Origin: Ignavibacteria bacterium
GTDB taxonomy: Bacteria > Bacteroidota > Ignavibacteria > UBA10030 > SZUA-254
DNA: 64,000 bases
Reading direction: 5' to 3'
Assembly (NCBI GenBank): GCA_016178595.1
Contig: JACOSY010000038.1
Span: 1-64,000 of the forward strand
Both the position numbers and the translations under genes were made by a program. The first letter of the stretch is position 1. Every line of letters begins with the position of its first letter. Below, in pieces: positions 53,183 through 62,375 of this stretch. The notes below the pieces were generated by a model. The model was not told the origin of the DNA, did not search any database, and was given only the letters and a program-made list of their open reading frames with translations.

Positions 53183-55708
53183 ATGTTGCGCAATTGTATT
53201 TTCGTTTTTGCCGTTGTACTATCAGCGTCACCACTCATTGCAGGTACGACCGGTATCCTGGAAGGAAAGGTCGTCGATAAAGAGACGAAGGAACCGCTGA
53301 TCGGTGTGAGCGTCGCCATCGTCGGCACCCCCACAGGTGCTGCGACCAATGAGGTTGGCTTTTTCCAGATTAATAACCTGCAGGCAGGAACCTATGACGT
53401 TCGCTTCTCCAATATTGGTTACCAAACGCTCGTCTGCAAAAACGTTGACGTCCATCCTGACCTCCGAACAAAAATCAGCATTGAGCTTGGGCAGTCGGCC
53501 GTGCAACTCGGCGAGATCGAAGTGACGGCCGAGCGACCGCTCATCGAGAAGGACATCACGAGCACGAACTTCTCTGTGAATGCTGCCCAGGTTGATCGGC
53601 TCCCAATCCGAAATGTACAGGATATTCTCGCACTGTTTCCAAGTGTCACCGCCGAAGGAAACGTGCGTGGCGGAAAAACGTCCGAGGTTGTTTACCTGGT
53701 CGATGGGCTTCCCTTGCAGGATGTGATCGGCGGGGGAATTGGAACACCGCTTCCAAAGAGTTCCATCACGGAATTTTCGATTCAGTCGGGAGGATTTGAG
53801 GCGGAGTTTGGCAACGCACTGTCGGGTATCGTGAACATAGTCACTCGTCGCGGCAGCGACAAGCACTCGATCACGGTCAGGATGGAAAAAGACGATTGGA
53901 TTGCCGGCAGCGTGAATCGCCAGCACAATCGCTTCACCGAAACCGAGCTTACACTTTCCGGTCCGCTCGTGCATGGGAAGCTCTACTACTTCAGCGCAAA
54001 CACGTTTCAACTTACCGACACACGGTGGTGGCAGGACTTCGACAACTTCTTCGCTTCGCCCATCTCACGTGAGTTCAGCGGCTTTGGAAAACTCGACTTC
54101 GTGGTCTCATCACGAATGAGAATCACCGGGCAAAGCGTCTACTCGCTGCATGACTGGCACGACTATGAATATAGCTGGAGATTCAATCTCGACGGATTGC
54201 CGAAACGTAATCGCTCATCCTACCGGACAACGGCAATTCTCTCACACACTGTCACGGACAACATTTATTACGCGCTGAGCCTGAGTCACTACTACCTCCA
54301 CTCGATGATCGGTGAGGATGATAAGAGCTCGATTCCTCTAACGCCGTATGAGTATGATTTCTTCCTTGAGTACGTTGTGAAGGGGAGCCGCGCCTGGTGG
54401 TCGGATACGAAGCAGAAAGTTTATACGGGCAAAGGTGATCTCACGATCCAGCCGAATCCACGCAACGTGTTGAAGTTCGGTTTCGAAGTAAACCAATACG
54501 ATATCTTCAATGATCTTGTCAAGTACGAGCCGCAGAGAACATACTTCGGCAAGATTTTGCCTGACGAGCCGCTGCTCAATTACAGTTCTTCCTACCACTA
54601 CTATCCGCGAAGCGGAAGTGTCTATCTTCAGGACAAGCTGGAAGTCGAGGCCGACGGCGCAGTCGTCAATCTCGGGTTCCGCTGGGATTTTCTTGATCCA
54701 CGAAGCGAGCGGCCTGTCGTCGAGTACGTCACACCCGACAGTTCCTCAGGTCAGTACCAATCACAAGTGACACGCTTCGTGCCCGCATCGCTGAAACAGC
54801 AGATCAGTCCGCGCATGGGATTGTCGTTTCCGCTGATGTGGAATATGGTGCTGGTAATGAATTACGGTCACTACTTCCAGTTCCCGTTGTTCGATTACCT
54901 GTACTCGGGGACGAATCCTCAGCAGATCCGAAGCGGCGTCAACGTGCTTGTTGGAAATCCCGATCTGAAACCTGAGCGCACGCACGCATGGGAAGTAGGA
55001 GTGAAGTATGGGTTGGACGAGAAGACCGCACTTCACGTTACCTATTTTAAGAAGGAATTCATCGACGAGATCGATTCTAAAACGTTTCTTCCATCGAAAG
55101 CGCGCGTTGCCGGCGACTATGGCTTCGCTGAATATGTGAATAATGCATTTGCAAATGCGGAAGGACTGGAATTCATCGTCTCGCGGAATCGCGACGAGAG
55201 ATTCTCCGGCTCCATCTCCTATTCACTCATGCGGACGGAAGGCGTGAGCGACTACGTGAACCAGGGAATCAATCTTCAACAGTGGGGATTTCCCGTCCTT
55301 AACGAACCGTATCCATTGAGCTGGGATCAGCTCCACACGCTCAAGATATCCGTTGATGCACGCCTGCCGTGGGATCTTGTATGTAACGCGGTATGGACAT
55401 ACAGCTCAGGTAAGCCGTACACATACTTCCCGACTCGCGATGGCTTTACTGCCGATGACACGACGCGTGCATTTCTCCCCAATAACGCGCGGCTGCCATC
55501 GAACAATACGCTCAATGTCAAGGCCTCGAAAAAATTTTTGCTTGGCGGACTTGCATCCTTCTCAGTGTATGCGGATGCACGGAATCTTTTTAATACGCTG
55601 AATCCACGATGGGCTGATGCCAACGGACGGATAGGAGGGCAGCTCGCCGATCCATCGGCATACTACGATCCGCGTCGTGTTTCTTTCGGAGTACGATATG
55701 ACATGTAA
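53183..55708 (+). CDS. TonB-dependent outer-membrane receptor
   Basis: An 841-residue outer-membrane importer energised by TonB. A signal peptide (about 1-20) is followed by a carboxypeptidase-regulatory-like beta-sandwich (GKVVDKETKEPLIGVSVAIV, about 25-105), the plug (IRNVQDILALFPSV, YLVDGLPLQDV, near 145-250) and the 22-strand barrel. This layout is typical of the Bacteroidota CarboxypepD_reg-like receptors. The substrate is unknown; no SusD-like lipoprotein is adjacent. The following small secreted protein overlaps its last 11 bases. Confidence 0.94.
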   Translation: MLRNCIFVFAVVLSASPLIAGTTGILEGKVVDKETKEPLIGVSVAIVGTPTGAATNEVGFFQINNLQAGTYDVRFSNIGYQTLVCKNVDVHPDLRTKISIELGQSAVQLGEIEVTAERPLIEKDITSTNFSVNAAQVDRLPIRNVQDILALFPSVTAEGNVRGGKTSEVVYLVDGLPLQDVIGGGIGTPLPKSSITEFSIQSGGFEAEFGNALSGIVNIVTRRGSDKHSITVRMEKDDWIAGSVNRQHNRFTETELTLSGPLVHGKLYYFSANTFQLTDTRWWQDFDNFFASPISREFSGFGKLDFVVSSRMRITGQSVYSLHDWHDYEYSWRFNLDGLPKRNRSSYRTTAILSHTVTDNIYYALSLSHYYLHSMIGEDDKSSIPLTPYEYDFFLEYVVKGSRAWWSDTKQKVYTGKGDLTIQPNPRNVLKFGFEVNQYDIFNDLVKYEPQRTYFGKILPDEPLLNYSSSYHYYPRSGSVYLQDKLEVEADGAVVNLGFRWDFLDPRSERPVVEYVTPDSSSGQYQSQVTRFVPASLKQQISPRMGLSFPLMWNMVLVMNYGHYFQFPLFDYLYSGTNPQQIRSGVNVLVGNPDLKPERTHAWEVGVKYGLDEKTALHVTYFKKEFIDEIDSKTFLPSKARVAGDYGFAEYVNNAFANAEGLEFIVSRNRDERFSGSISYSLMRTEGVSDYVNQGINLQQWGFPVLNEPYPLSWDQLHTLKISVDARLPWDLVCNAVWTYSSGKPYTYFPTRDGFTADDTTRAFLPNNARLPSNNTLNVKASKKFLLGGLASFSVYADARNLFNTLNPRWADANGRIGGQLADPSAYYDPRRVSFGVRYDM

Positions 55709-56345
55709 TCTACCGTTGAAGCGAATCGCAGAGTATCTTGTGCTCGGTCTCTGTGCGGTTTTTTCGATCACCTGCAACGAGTCGCTCCCGACGTACGTCT
55801 TTCCGCAGAATGTCCTTGCGATGAACGTCACGCTGGTTGAACAATTGAGCAACCGCCTTGCCCGTCCCGGTCACCAGATGGTCCACCTGGTGCTCACGGG
55901 GAAGAATATATTCGACGAGGTGTTCTACGATAGTGCGAGCATCAAAGGCACGGTCAGAATTTGGTGGAGGCGGAAGCCCTCGCAGTACACGACGCTCTAC
56001 CTTACGAAAAAAAACCTGACCAATCCCAGCCTCATACAAAATGGAAAGATTCTGCTGTTGCCGGAACAGCAGTTCTCGATGAGTGTCTATTGGAATGTGA
56101 AGAGCCACGATAGTCTGTACCTGCCGGATTTGATGGACTTCACCTATGCCTCGAATCGGCGCGGCTGCGACTACAATGTCATCTGTGCCGATCCGGAAGA
56201 ATTTGTCATCGAAGTGTCACTCCAAATTTATGACAAGATCGGCTACGTCTCCGCTCCAGCACGCGAATTCATTTTTGTTGCAACCTCATGCAAGAACTGT
56301 GGCGCCGGTCCCTACTGTCCACCACCTCCTAACGGATGCGGTTGA
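55698..56345 (+). CDS. Cys-rich exported protein overlapping the TonB receptor gene
   Basis: A 215-residue protein starting at the ATG at 55698 inside the end of the receptor gene, which indicates translational coupling. It has an N-terminal hydrophobic export segment (about 12-26) with Cys19 and Cys26; neither gives a canonical lipobox. The rest looks beta-rich. The tail is dense in cysteine (GCDYNVIC, SCKNCGAGPYCPPPPNGCG). I recognise no family. By position it is likely a partner of the receptor in the envelope, perhaps a substrate-binding or capping protein in place of SusD. Confidence 0.75.
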   Translation: MTCNLPLKRIAEYLVLGLCAVFSITCNESLPTYVFPQNVLAMNVTLVEQLSNRLARPGHQMVHLVLTGKNIFDEVFYDSASIKGTVRIWWRRKPSQYTTLYLTKKNLTNPSLIQNGKILLLPEQQFSMSVYWNVKSHDSLYLPDLMDFTYASNRRGCDYNVICADPEEFVIEVSLQIYDKIGYVSAPAREFIFVATSCKNCGAGPYCPPPPNGCG

Positions 56346-56387
56346 TGCCTGAGAGTCGCTTGATAGGAGGCTGTTGCGCATGATTGG

Positions 56388-57158
56388 TTGGAGTATCTGC
56401 GCGTGAAGGACGCCGCCGCTTCAACGGTCTCACACCGTATCAGCGTTATTATCCCGACGCTACAGGAAGAGTCGTGCATTGCGCGCACGCTGCGCCAGTT
56501 CAAACGCGAGTTACGGCAGAAGTACGCACTTGAAATCATCGTCAGTGACGGCGGCAGTACCGACCGAACAATCGAGATTGCACGATCGTTTGCCGATTGC
56601 GTTGTCGAACGGGATCCGAAAGCCCGTGAAAATATTTCCCTTGGTCGTAACCACGGCGCACGTGTCGCTCACGGCGACATCCTTGTCTTCATCAATGCCG
56701 ATGTCATCATCGAGCGCCCTGACGAATTCTTTTCCACCATCATCACGACTGTCGCTCAGGAAAATGTCGCTGCCGCAACGTGCAACGTGCTCATCTATCC
56801 TGAGGAAGAGAATGGTATCGATCGCGTCTTCCACAGATTCTTCAATTGGTACTTCCGGCTGCTGAATGTTTTCGGGATGGGGATGGGAAGAGGAGAATGC
56901 CATGTGATGCGGCGCGAAATCTTCGAGCGCGTGGGAGGATACAATGAAGTACTCGCAGCGGGTGAGGACTACGAGCTGTATCATCGCCTTCACCAAAAGG
57001 GAGAAATTGCCTTCCTTCGTTCGATCAAAGTCTTCGAATCGCCACGCCGGTACCGCAGGTTCGGTTACTTCTATATTACCTTCCTCTGGTTTCTCAACGG
57101 CATTTGGGTCTTGCTCTTCAAGCGATCGTTTGTTGAAGAGTGGAAACCCGTGCGGTGA
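56388..57158 (+). CDS. Family 2 glycosyltransferase
   Basis: A 256-residue GT-A enzyme that transfers a sugar from a nucleotide donor. ISVIIPTLQEESCIARTL, IVSDGGSTDRT and ILVFINADVII (DXD-like Asp) are visible, and FGMGMGRGECHVMRREIFER with the catalytic Asp region GEDYELYHRL follows. It ends in a hydrophobic helix (FYITFLWFLNGIWVLLF) that may dock it on the membrane. The start is a TTG at 56388; a GTG at 56403 is possible. Acceptors are unknown; lipid-linked sugars are usual for this form. Confidence 0.88.
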   Translation: MEYLRVKDAAASTVSHRISVIIPTLQEESCIARTLRQFKRELRQKYALEIIVSDGGSTDRTIEIARSFADCVVERDPKARENISLGRNHGARVAHGDILVFINADVIIERPDEFFSTIITTVAQENVAAATCNVLIYPEEENGIDRVFHRFFNWYFRLLNVFGMGMGRGECHVMRREIFERVGGYNEVLAAGEDYELYHRLHQKGEIAFLRSIKVFESPRRYRRFGYFYITFLWFLNGIWVLLFKRSFVEEWKPVR

Positions 57159-57256
57159 GGGTTGATTCCTTATGGTAAGAAGAACGGTCAGCTCAGCGAA
57201 GTCAGGTAAGACGATTTATTCTTATATTTGAATCCTTAACGATTGGTTCGTGGTTC

Positions 57257-57640
57257 ATGGTGAATTCCAAGAATATCGGTCGTACTTTTGAAACTCACCG
57301 CTACACATTATGGCGCGGCCTCGTAGAGCGCGATGACGGCATCTTCATCGCCGATACTATGGTCATCTCCATGGGTGAGCACGGGGCGATGCATGCAAGT
57401 CCGGTAAGTGACCGGACGGAAAAACCCGGGGTCTCAGAATCCGGGGACAGGCTGAAGGACCTTGCCGGGCATAATGTTGCAGAAATACGGCGGGCGATGG
57501 AAGAAGGCAGGAAGTGGGAAATGAGACTGAGGGAGTCTCCGCTCGGGAAGACTCAGCAGGACTTTGTTGCGTACTACGCCGAGGTCATCGCGGTCTTTAC
57601 AGAATGGTACACCGCCCATGGAATACCGCTTCCCCATTAA
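57257..57640 (+). CDS. Hypothetical protein, unknown function
   Basis: A 127-residue soluble protein, no signal or membrane segment. An N-terminal beta-rich part (RYTLWRGLVERDDGIFIADT) precedes a charged helical stretch (HNVAEIRRAMEEGRKWEMRL) and a C-terminal helix. The composition is protein-like, but I know no family. It ends 11 bases before the Mug-like gene, and the two are probably co-transcribed. Confidence 0.6.
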   Translation: MVNSKNIGRTFETHRYTLWRGLVERDDGIFIADTMVISMGEHGAMHASPVSDRTEKPGVSESGDRLKDLAGHNVAEIRRAMEEGRKWEMRLRESPLGKTQQDFVAYYAEVIAVFTEWYTAHGIPLPH

Positions 57641-57651
57641 AGGAATTAATT

Positions 57652-58245
57652 ATGCTGCCAGAGATTTTAATGCAAAACTTGCGTGTTGTATTTGTTGGAA
57701 CAACTATTTCAGAGACGTCGGACGAGCTCGGGTTCTATTATTTGGGTCCGAATAATCGGTTCTGGTTTTTACTTGAATATGCCGGTATCACACCAACGTC
57801 CGTAGTCTCCCCCTCGGAACGCAAAGTGTTATTTGACGCTAAAAAAGATAGAGTGCTCAATGAGATGTATAAGAAACTCTTCTTCGAGAAGAAAGAGACA
57901 GAATTATTGAAGCATCGGATCGGTTTGACCGACCTCAATCGACGACGGGTAATCAGCAATGACGACGATCCGGCGGCAGAACCCACAATGGACGATATTC
58001 AAAAGTTTGTTCGAAAAGTGGAAAAGTACCGACCAAAGCTCGTTGCATTTGTAACAAGCATGGAAATTTTCGAGAACTGTTTTAAGCGCTTATATCCATC
58101 GGTTAATCGACAAAGAGGAAAACAAGACTTCTTGATCGGTCATTCAGAGGTCTGGCTTCTCGGCAGCACCGGTGGGCGTGTCAAAGATACTGAAGGACTA
58201 GAGCAAGTGTTCGAAGACCTTGCCACTCGCCTCGGCGGTTTTTAG
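57652..58245 (+). CDS. Mug/TDG-fold protein with altered catalytic motifs
   Basis: A 197-residue member of the uracil-DNA glycosylase superfamily, closest by eye to mismatch-specific (Mug/TDG) enzymes. The first motif region is GTTISETSDELGFYYLGPNN then RFW; E. coli Mug has GINPG there, so the key Asn is Thr (Thr18). The second motif is LLGSTGGRVKD where Mug has LPNPSGLSR. The rest of the fold (HRIGLTDLNRR, IGHSEVWLL) matches in order and size, with an acidic insert near residue 105. AAAGGA precedes the ATG. The protein may bind damage without cutting, or use other residues. Confidence 0.82.
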   Translation: MLPEILMQNLRVVFVGTTISETSDELGFYYLGPNNRFWFLLEYAGITPTSVVSPSERKVLFDAKKDRVLNEMYKKLFFEKKETELLKHRIGLTDLNRRRVISNDDDPAAEPTMDDIQKFVRKVEKYRPKLVAFVTSMEIFENCFKRLYPSVNRQRGKQDFLIGHSEVWLLGSTGGRVKDTEGLEQVFEDLATRLGGF

Positions 58246-58400
58246 ATATCTGAACCAGGATTTATGGGATTATCCCAGTGGGATCACTTCGTGAAAGGAT
58301 GACCATCATAATCCTGATAATCTCATCATCGTGTGAATCGAGGTTCAGAGAGCAGAGAGAAGAATTCAACTCGTTCGCCATACACAACAGGAGATCTACC

Positions 58401-61400
58401 ATGAAATCAATTCGTCTTGCTATGCTTGTCGCGCTCATTCTCGCGTGCGGAGTTCCTTCTCTTCTGCCTGCGCAGGTTAGCGATACGACACTCTTTCGTC
58501 ATCTTCGCTGGCGGATGATTGGTCCTCACCGGGGTGGCAGAACCGTCGGCGTTGCCGGCATCCCCGATCAACCGAACGTCTTCTACATTGGCGTAAACAA
58601 CGGCGGTGTCTGGCGCACCAACGATTACGGTCGTACATGGAAACCGATCTTCGACGATCAATCCACCGGCTCGATCGGCGCTCTCGCTGTCGCACCATCG
58701 AATCCCGATATCCTCTACGTTGGAAGCGGAGAAGGGCTCCAACGACCCGACTTGTCGGTAGGGGACGGGATGTTCAAGTCGACCGATGGCGGAAATACCT
58801 GGCACCATGTCGGATTGAGCGACGCGCAGCAGATCGGAGCAGTGATCGTCGATCCTCGCGACCCAAACCGCGTCTTTGTCGCAGTCCTCGGTCACCCGTA
58901 CGGGGCAAACGAAGAGCGCGGCGTCTTCCGCTCGACAGACGGCAGCGGATCGTGGCAGAAGGTTTTGTACAAAGATGAAAACACCGGCGCTATTGCTCTC
59001 GCATTCGATCCGACGAACCCTGACATCCTATTTGCCGATCTCTGGTCGGCGCGTCAAGCTCCGTGGGAGAACGGTTCATGGCAAGGGAAGACGAGCGGAC
59101 TCTACAAGTCCACAGACGGCGGTACAACCTGGCGGCAACTAACGAACGGACTTCCGACCGGCGAGCAGGGCTTGGGACGTATTGGTTTTGCAATTGCCCC
59201 GAGCGATCCCTCGCGCATGTTTGCCATGGTCGATGCGCCCGACCTTGGCGGCATGTATCGATCGGACGATGCGGGAGAACACTGGGCACGCGTCAATGCT
59301 GAAGGCAGAGTCTGGGGACGCGGTAGCGACTTCGCCGAAGTGAAAGTGGATCCGAAGAATACAGATGTCATCTATGTCGCGAACACACAAACATATCGCT
59401 CGACTGATGGCGGTAAGACGTTTACAGGGTTCAAGGGCGCTCCGGGTGGAGACGATTATCATACGATCTGGATCAACCCCATCCATCCGGAGATCATGCT
59501 GTTCGCAAGCGATCAAGGGGCGGTTGTTACCGTCAACGGCGGAGAAACGTGGGGCTCGTGGTACAACCAGCCGACTGCACAGTTCTATCACGTCATTACC
59601 GATAATGAATTTCCCTACAATGTTTACGGCGGACAACAGGAGAGCGGTTCGGTGGGAATCGCCAGCCGCGGCAACGACGGGCAGATCACCTTTCGCGAAT
59701 GGCACCCTGTCGGCACCGATGAATACGGTTACATCGCTCCGGACCCGCTGCATCCGAATATCATTTATGGTGGAAGAGTCACTCGATACAACCGAACAAC
59801 AAGTGAAGTGCAGAATATTGCACCGGAAGCGGTTCGCTCCGGTAAGTACAGAAATTTGCGCACGGCACCTTTACTCTTCTCACCCGTTGATCAACACGCA
59901 CTCTATTATGCCACGAACGTGCTGTTCAGGACGACGAACGGCGGACATAGTTGGGATGTCGTGAGCCCCGATCTTTCGCGAGAAACACCCGACGTTCCGG
60001 CAAGCATCGGTATGTTCCGCACGCCGGAGCTGGCGAAGCAAGCACGCCGGGGAGTTGTCTATGCCGTATCACTCTCGCCGCGTGATGCAAAACTCATCTG
60101 GGCGGGAACGGACGACGGATTTATCCACGTCACGCACGATGGCGGTGAACAATGGAAGAACGTCACCCCGCCGCCACTGACTGCCTGGAGTAAAGTAGCG
60201 GGGATCGAGGCAAGTCACTTCGATACGAAAACTGCATACGCTGCGGTGAACCGCATAAAATTAGACGACATGCATCCGTACATTTACCGGACACATGACG
60301 ACGGTACGACATGGCAGGAGGTCGTAACCGGGCTGCCTGAGAACGGACCGGTAAACGTTATACGGGAAGACCCCGTGAGAAAAGGGTTGCTCTTCGCCGG
60401 AACCGAACGAGCCGTTTATGTTTCATTCGACGACGGCGATCATTGGCTTTCGCTCCGGAACAATATGCCTGCGACGTCGATCAGGGATCTCGTCATCCAC
60501 AATGCTGATATTGTTGTCGGAACCCACGGTCGTTCATTCTGGATACTCGATGACATCACCTCGCTCCGGCAAATGAACGAAGAGGTTCTTCGTTCCGATG
60601 CACATCTCTTTGCACCCGACACTGCGTATCGCGTACGATGGAACCTGAACACCGACACGCCGATTCCACCGGATGAACCGGCGGGAGAAAATCCTCCTGA
60701 CGGTGCGATCATCGATTACTATCTCCCACGTGAGGCAAAGGGAGTCACGCTCGAAATTTCCGATGGATCGCACAACGTGGTGCGGAAATATTCCAGCATA
60801 GATGTCCCCGAATCGGTCGATGAACGAGAACTGACATTTCCCACGTATTGGCTTCGTCCAAAAATTTCGCTCTCAACAATGGAAGGGATGCACCGATTCG
60901 TTTGGAATCTGCACTATGCGCCGCCGAAAAGTTTGCCTCGTTCCTTCCCGATCGCAGCGGTTGTCCGCAACACGGCGAGCCAACCGCATGGGCCGTTCGT
61001 GCTGCCTGGAGAGTACACAGTGACACTCTCAGTAGACGGTCAAAGCTTCCGGCACCCGCTTACGATAACGATGGACCCGCGCATCCCGGCTTCGCAGGCG
61101 ATTCTCAAAGAGCAGTTCGATCTTTCGATGATGTGTTATCGCGGGCTGGATCAGGTTCAACATCTCATCCACGAGATTCACGCACTGCGGGCACAAATCC
61201 GTATGCTCGTTCCTGCAGTGAAAGATACAGTATTAGCGGATTCTTTGTCTTCTCTTGATACGAAGATCAGCGCTTTTGAAGGAAATGGTCCGCCGAAGGA
61301 TGTCGATATCATTTACTTTACGGTGCAGGATGGGAACACCGTGAAGGAGACGCTGAATGGATTGCAAACGAAGTTGCTGTACGTGATGATGCTACTGCAA

Positions 61401-61574
61401 GGCGCCGATGCACAACCGACAGAAGCACAGACAACTGCCGCACGTAATGAAGAGCAAATGCTGCGTGCGATGCTTAATCGGTGGGAAACGTATCGGGGAA
61501 CCGCACTGCGTGAAGTGAACCGAATACTCAAGGAACATCATCTTGAAATCCTGAACGTTGAGGGGGGCGGTTGA
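58401..61574 (+). CDS. Large sortilin/BNR-type secreted protein
   Basis: A 1057-residue exported protein starting at the ATG at 58401, with AGGAG 9-10 bases upstream and a signal peptide (MKSIRLAMLVALILACGVPS). The first 700 residues are BNR or VPS10-like propeller repeats (KSTDGGNTWHH, RSTDGSGSWQK, KSTDGGTTWRQ, VTHDGGEQWKN). Then come a beta-sandwich domain and a helical C-terminus (DLSMMCYRGLDQVQHLIHEI). Homologues in Bacteroidota are labelled glycosyl hydrolase, but no catalytic acid pair is evident; a protein-interaction or protease-like role is possible. No T9SS tail is present. Confidence 0.85.
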   Translation: MKSIRLAMLVALILACGVPSLLPAQVSDTTLFRHLRWRMIGPHRGGRTVGVAGIPDQPNVFYIGVNNGGVWRTNDYGRTWKPIFDDQSTGSIGALAVAPSNPDILYVGSGEGLQRPDLSVGDGMFKSTDGGNTWHHVGLSDAQQIGAVIVDPRDPNRVFVAVLGHPYGANEERGVFRSTDGSGSWQKVLYKDENTGAIALAFDPTNPDILFADLWSARQAPWENGSWQGKTSGLYKSTDGGTTWRQLTNGLPTGEQGLGRIGFAIAPSDPSRMFAMVDAPDLGGMYRSDDAGEHWARVNAEGRVWGRGSDFAEVKVDPKNTDVIYVANTQTYRSTDGGKTFTGFKGAPGGDDYHTIWINPIHPEIMLFASDQGAVVTVNGGETWGSWYNQPTAQFYHVITDNEFPYNVYGGQQESGSVGIASRGNDGQITFREWHPVGTDEYGYIAPDPLHPNIIYGGRVTRYNRTTSEVQNIAPEAVRSGKYRNLRTAPLLFSPVDQHALYYATNVLFRTTNGGHSWDVVSPDLSRETPDVPASIGMFRTPELAKQARRGVVYAVSLSPRDAKLIWAGTDDGFIHVTHDGGEQWKNVTPPPLTAWSKVAGIEASHFDTKTAYAAVNRIKLDDMHPYIYRTHDDGTTWQEVVTGLPENGPVNVIREDPVRKGLLFAGTERAVYVSFDDGDHWLSLRNNMPATSIRDLVIHNADIVVGTHGRSFWILDDITSLRQMNEEVLRSDAHLFAPDTAYRVRWNLNTDTPIPPDEPAGENPPDGAIIDYYLPREAKGVTLEISDGSHNVVRKYSSIDVPESVDERELTFPTYWLRPKISLSTMEGMHRFVWNLHYAPPKSLPRSFPIAAVVRNTASQPHGPFVLPGEYTVTLSVDGQSFRHPLTITMDPRIPASQAILKEQFDLSMMCYRGLDQVQHLIHEIHALRAQIRMLVPAVKDTVLADSLSSLDTKISAFEGNGPPKDVDIIYFTVQDGNTVKETLNGLQTKLLYVMMLLQGADAQPTEAQTTAARNEEQMLRAMLNRWETYRGTALREVNRILKEHHLEILNVEGGG

Positions 61575-61595
61575 GAAGCAGCGTAGATAGATATT

Positions 61596-62318
61596 CTATT
61601 GAAGTGAGCAACGCACGATGTTTTGCAACGCATCTCTTTTCGTATCAACGCAAATCTTCTTACAGCCCCCGAGGTGAAGCGGCGAATCGTTCTTCAGGAA
61701 AGGGTTTGGCGCAGACGAAGAAACCGCTGCTGGTGAAGTAAGTGACGCAAAGTTCGGTCGAGTGACCCTTCCCTCGAGCGAGTGAAGCCTCGGGCATCCT
61801 CCGTACGTGTAGATGTAGATCTTCTGGAATCCATCCTCGTTCGTCAGTCTTACAAAATTTGATTTGAACATGTCGATCTTCCTCACAGTATCCCCCCGGA
61901 TAACGAGGAACATGCTGTCGGCCTCTGCACGCAGTTCATCCTCCTTCTGCCATTCGATAACCCATGATGCGGGGTTTTTATCCGGCTGTGAGATCAAAAG
62001 GATGAATGTATCCTTACGCTCCTCATTGATCGGGCATGGAATGAAGTCTCGATTGAGTAAACCCAGTCCATACGAAATATCCTTCCGCCGGCTGAACCAT
62101 CGCACGTCCAGCCCGGGGCTGAGTGGCGGTCCCTCACATTCGCCCAAGTCGTTATCGATTCCGTATGTCGCACGGTTATTATTGCCAAAGTACATCATGA
62201 TTGCTGCGCCCTGATTGTCTGAGACGCTGACCCACAGCGTCTGCGCTTGGGCATCACAGCGTATTGCGCACAGAGGCAGCAGAAGTGCAAAGATCGGCAT
62301 GATTTTTTTTCCTGCCAT
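61596..62318 (-). CDS. Hypothetical exported protein, unknown function
   Basis: A 240-residue protein with a signal peptide (MAGKKIMPIFALLLPLCAIR). An internal ATG at 62300 has AGGA nine bases upstream and could be the start. The mature part is beta-rich in the middle (DTFILLISQPD, SWVIEWQKED, DTVRKIDMF) and has cysteines in GECEG, IPCPI, GGCPR and GGCKKICVD. I recognise no family. It is divergent from the M49-like gene; its start codon abuts the -35 of that gene's promoter. Confidence 0.7.
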   Translation of the reverse strand: MAGKKIMPIFALLLPLCAIRCDAQAQTLWVSVSDNQGAAIMMYFGNNNRATYGIDNDLGECEGPPLSPGLDVRWFSRRKDISYGLGLLNRDFIPCPINEERKDTFILLISQPDKNPASWVIEWQKEDELRAEADSMFLVIRGDTVRKIDMFKSNFVRLTNEDGFQKIYIYTYGGCPRLHSLEGRVTRPNFASLTSPAAVSSSAPNPFLKNDSPLHLGGCKKICVDTKRDALQNIVRCSLQ

Positions 62319-62347
62319 TTGTCAATTCATGTTGAGTTTAGTATAAT
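62319..62347 (+). promoter_or_regulatory. Sigma70-like promoter of the M49-like peptidase gene
   Basis: TTGTCA, 17 bases, TATAAT, 28 bases before the ATG at 62376. Its -35 adjoins the start codon of the divergent gene. Confidence 0.7.
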
Positions 62348-62375
62348 GAACATAACCATAATATCGGAGATTTGC

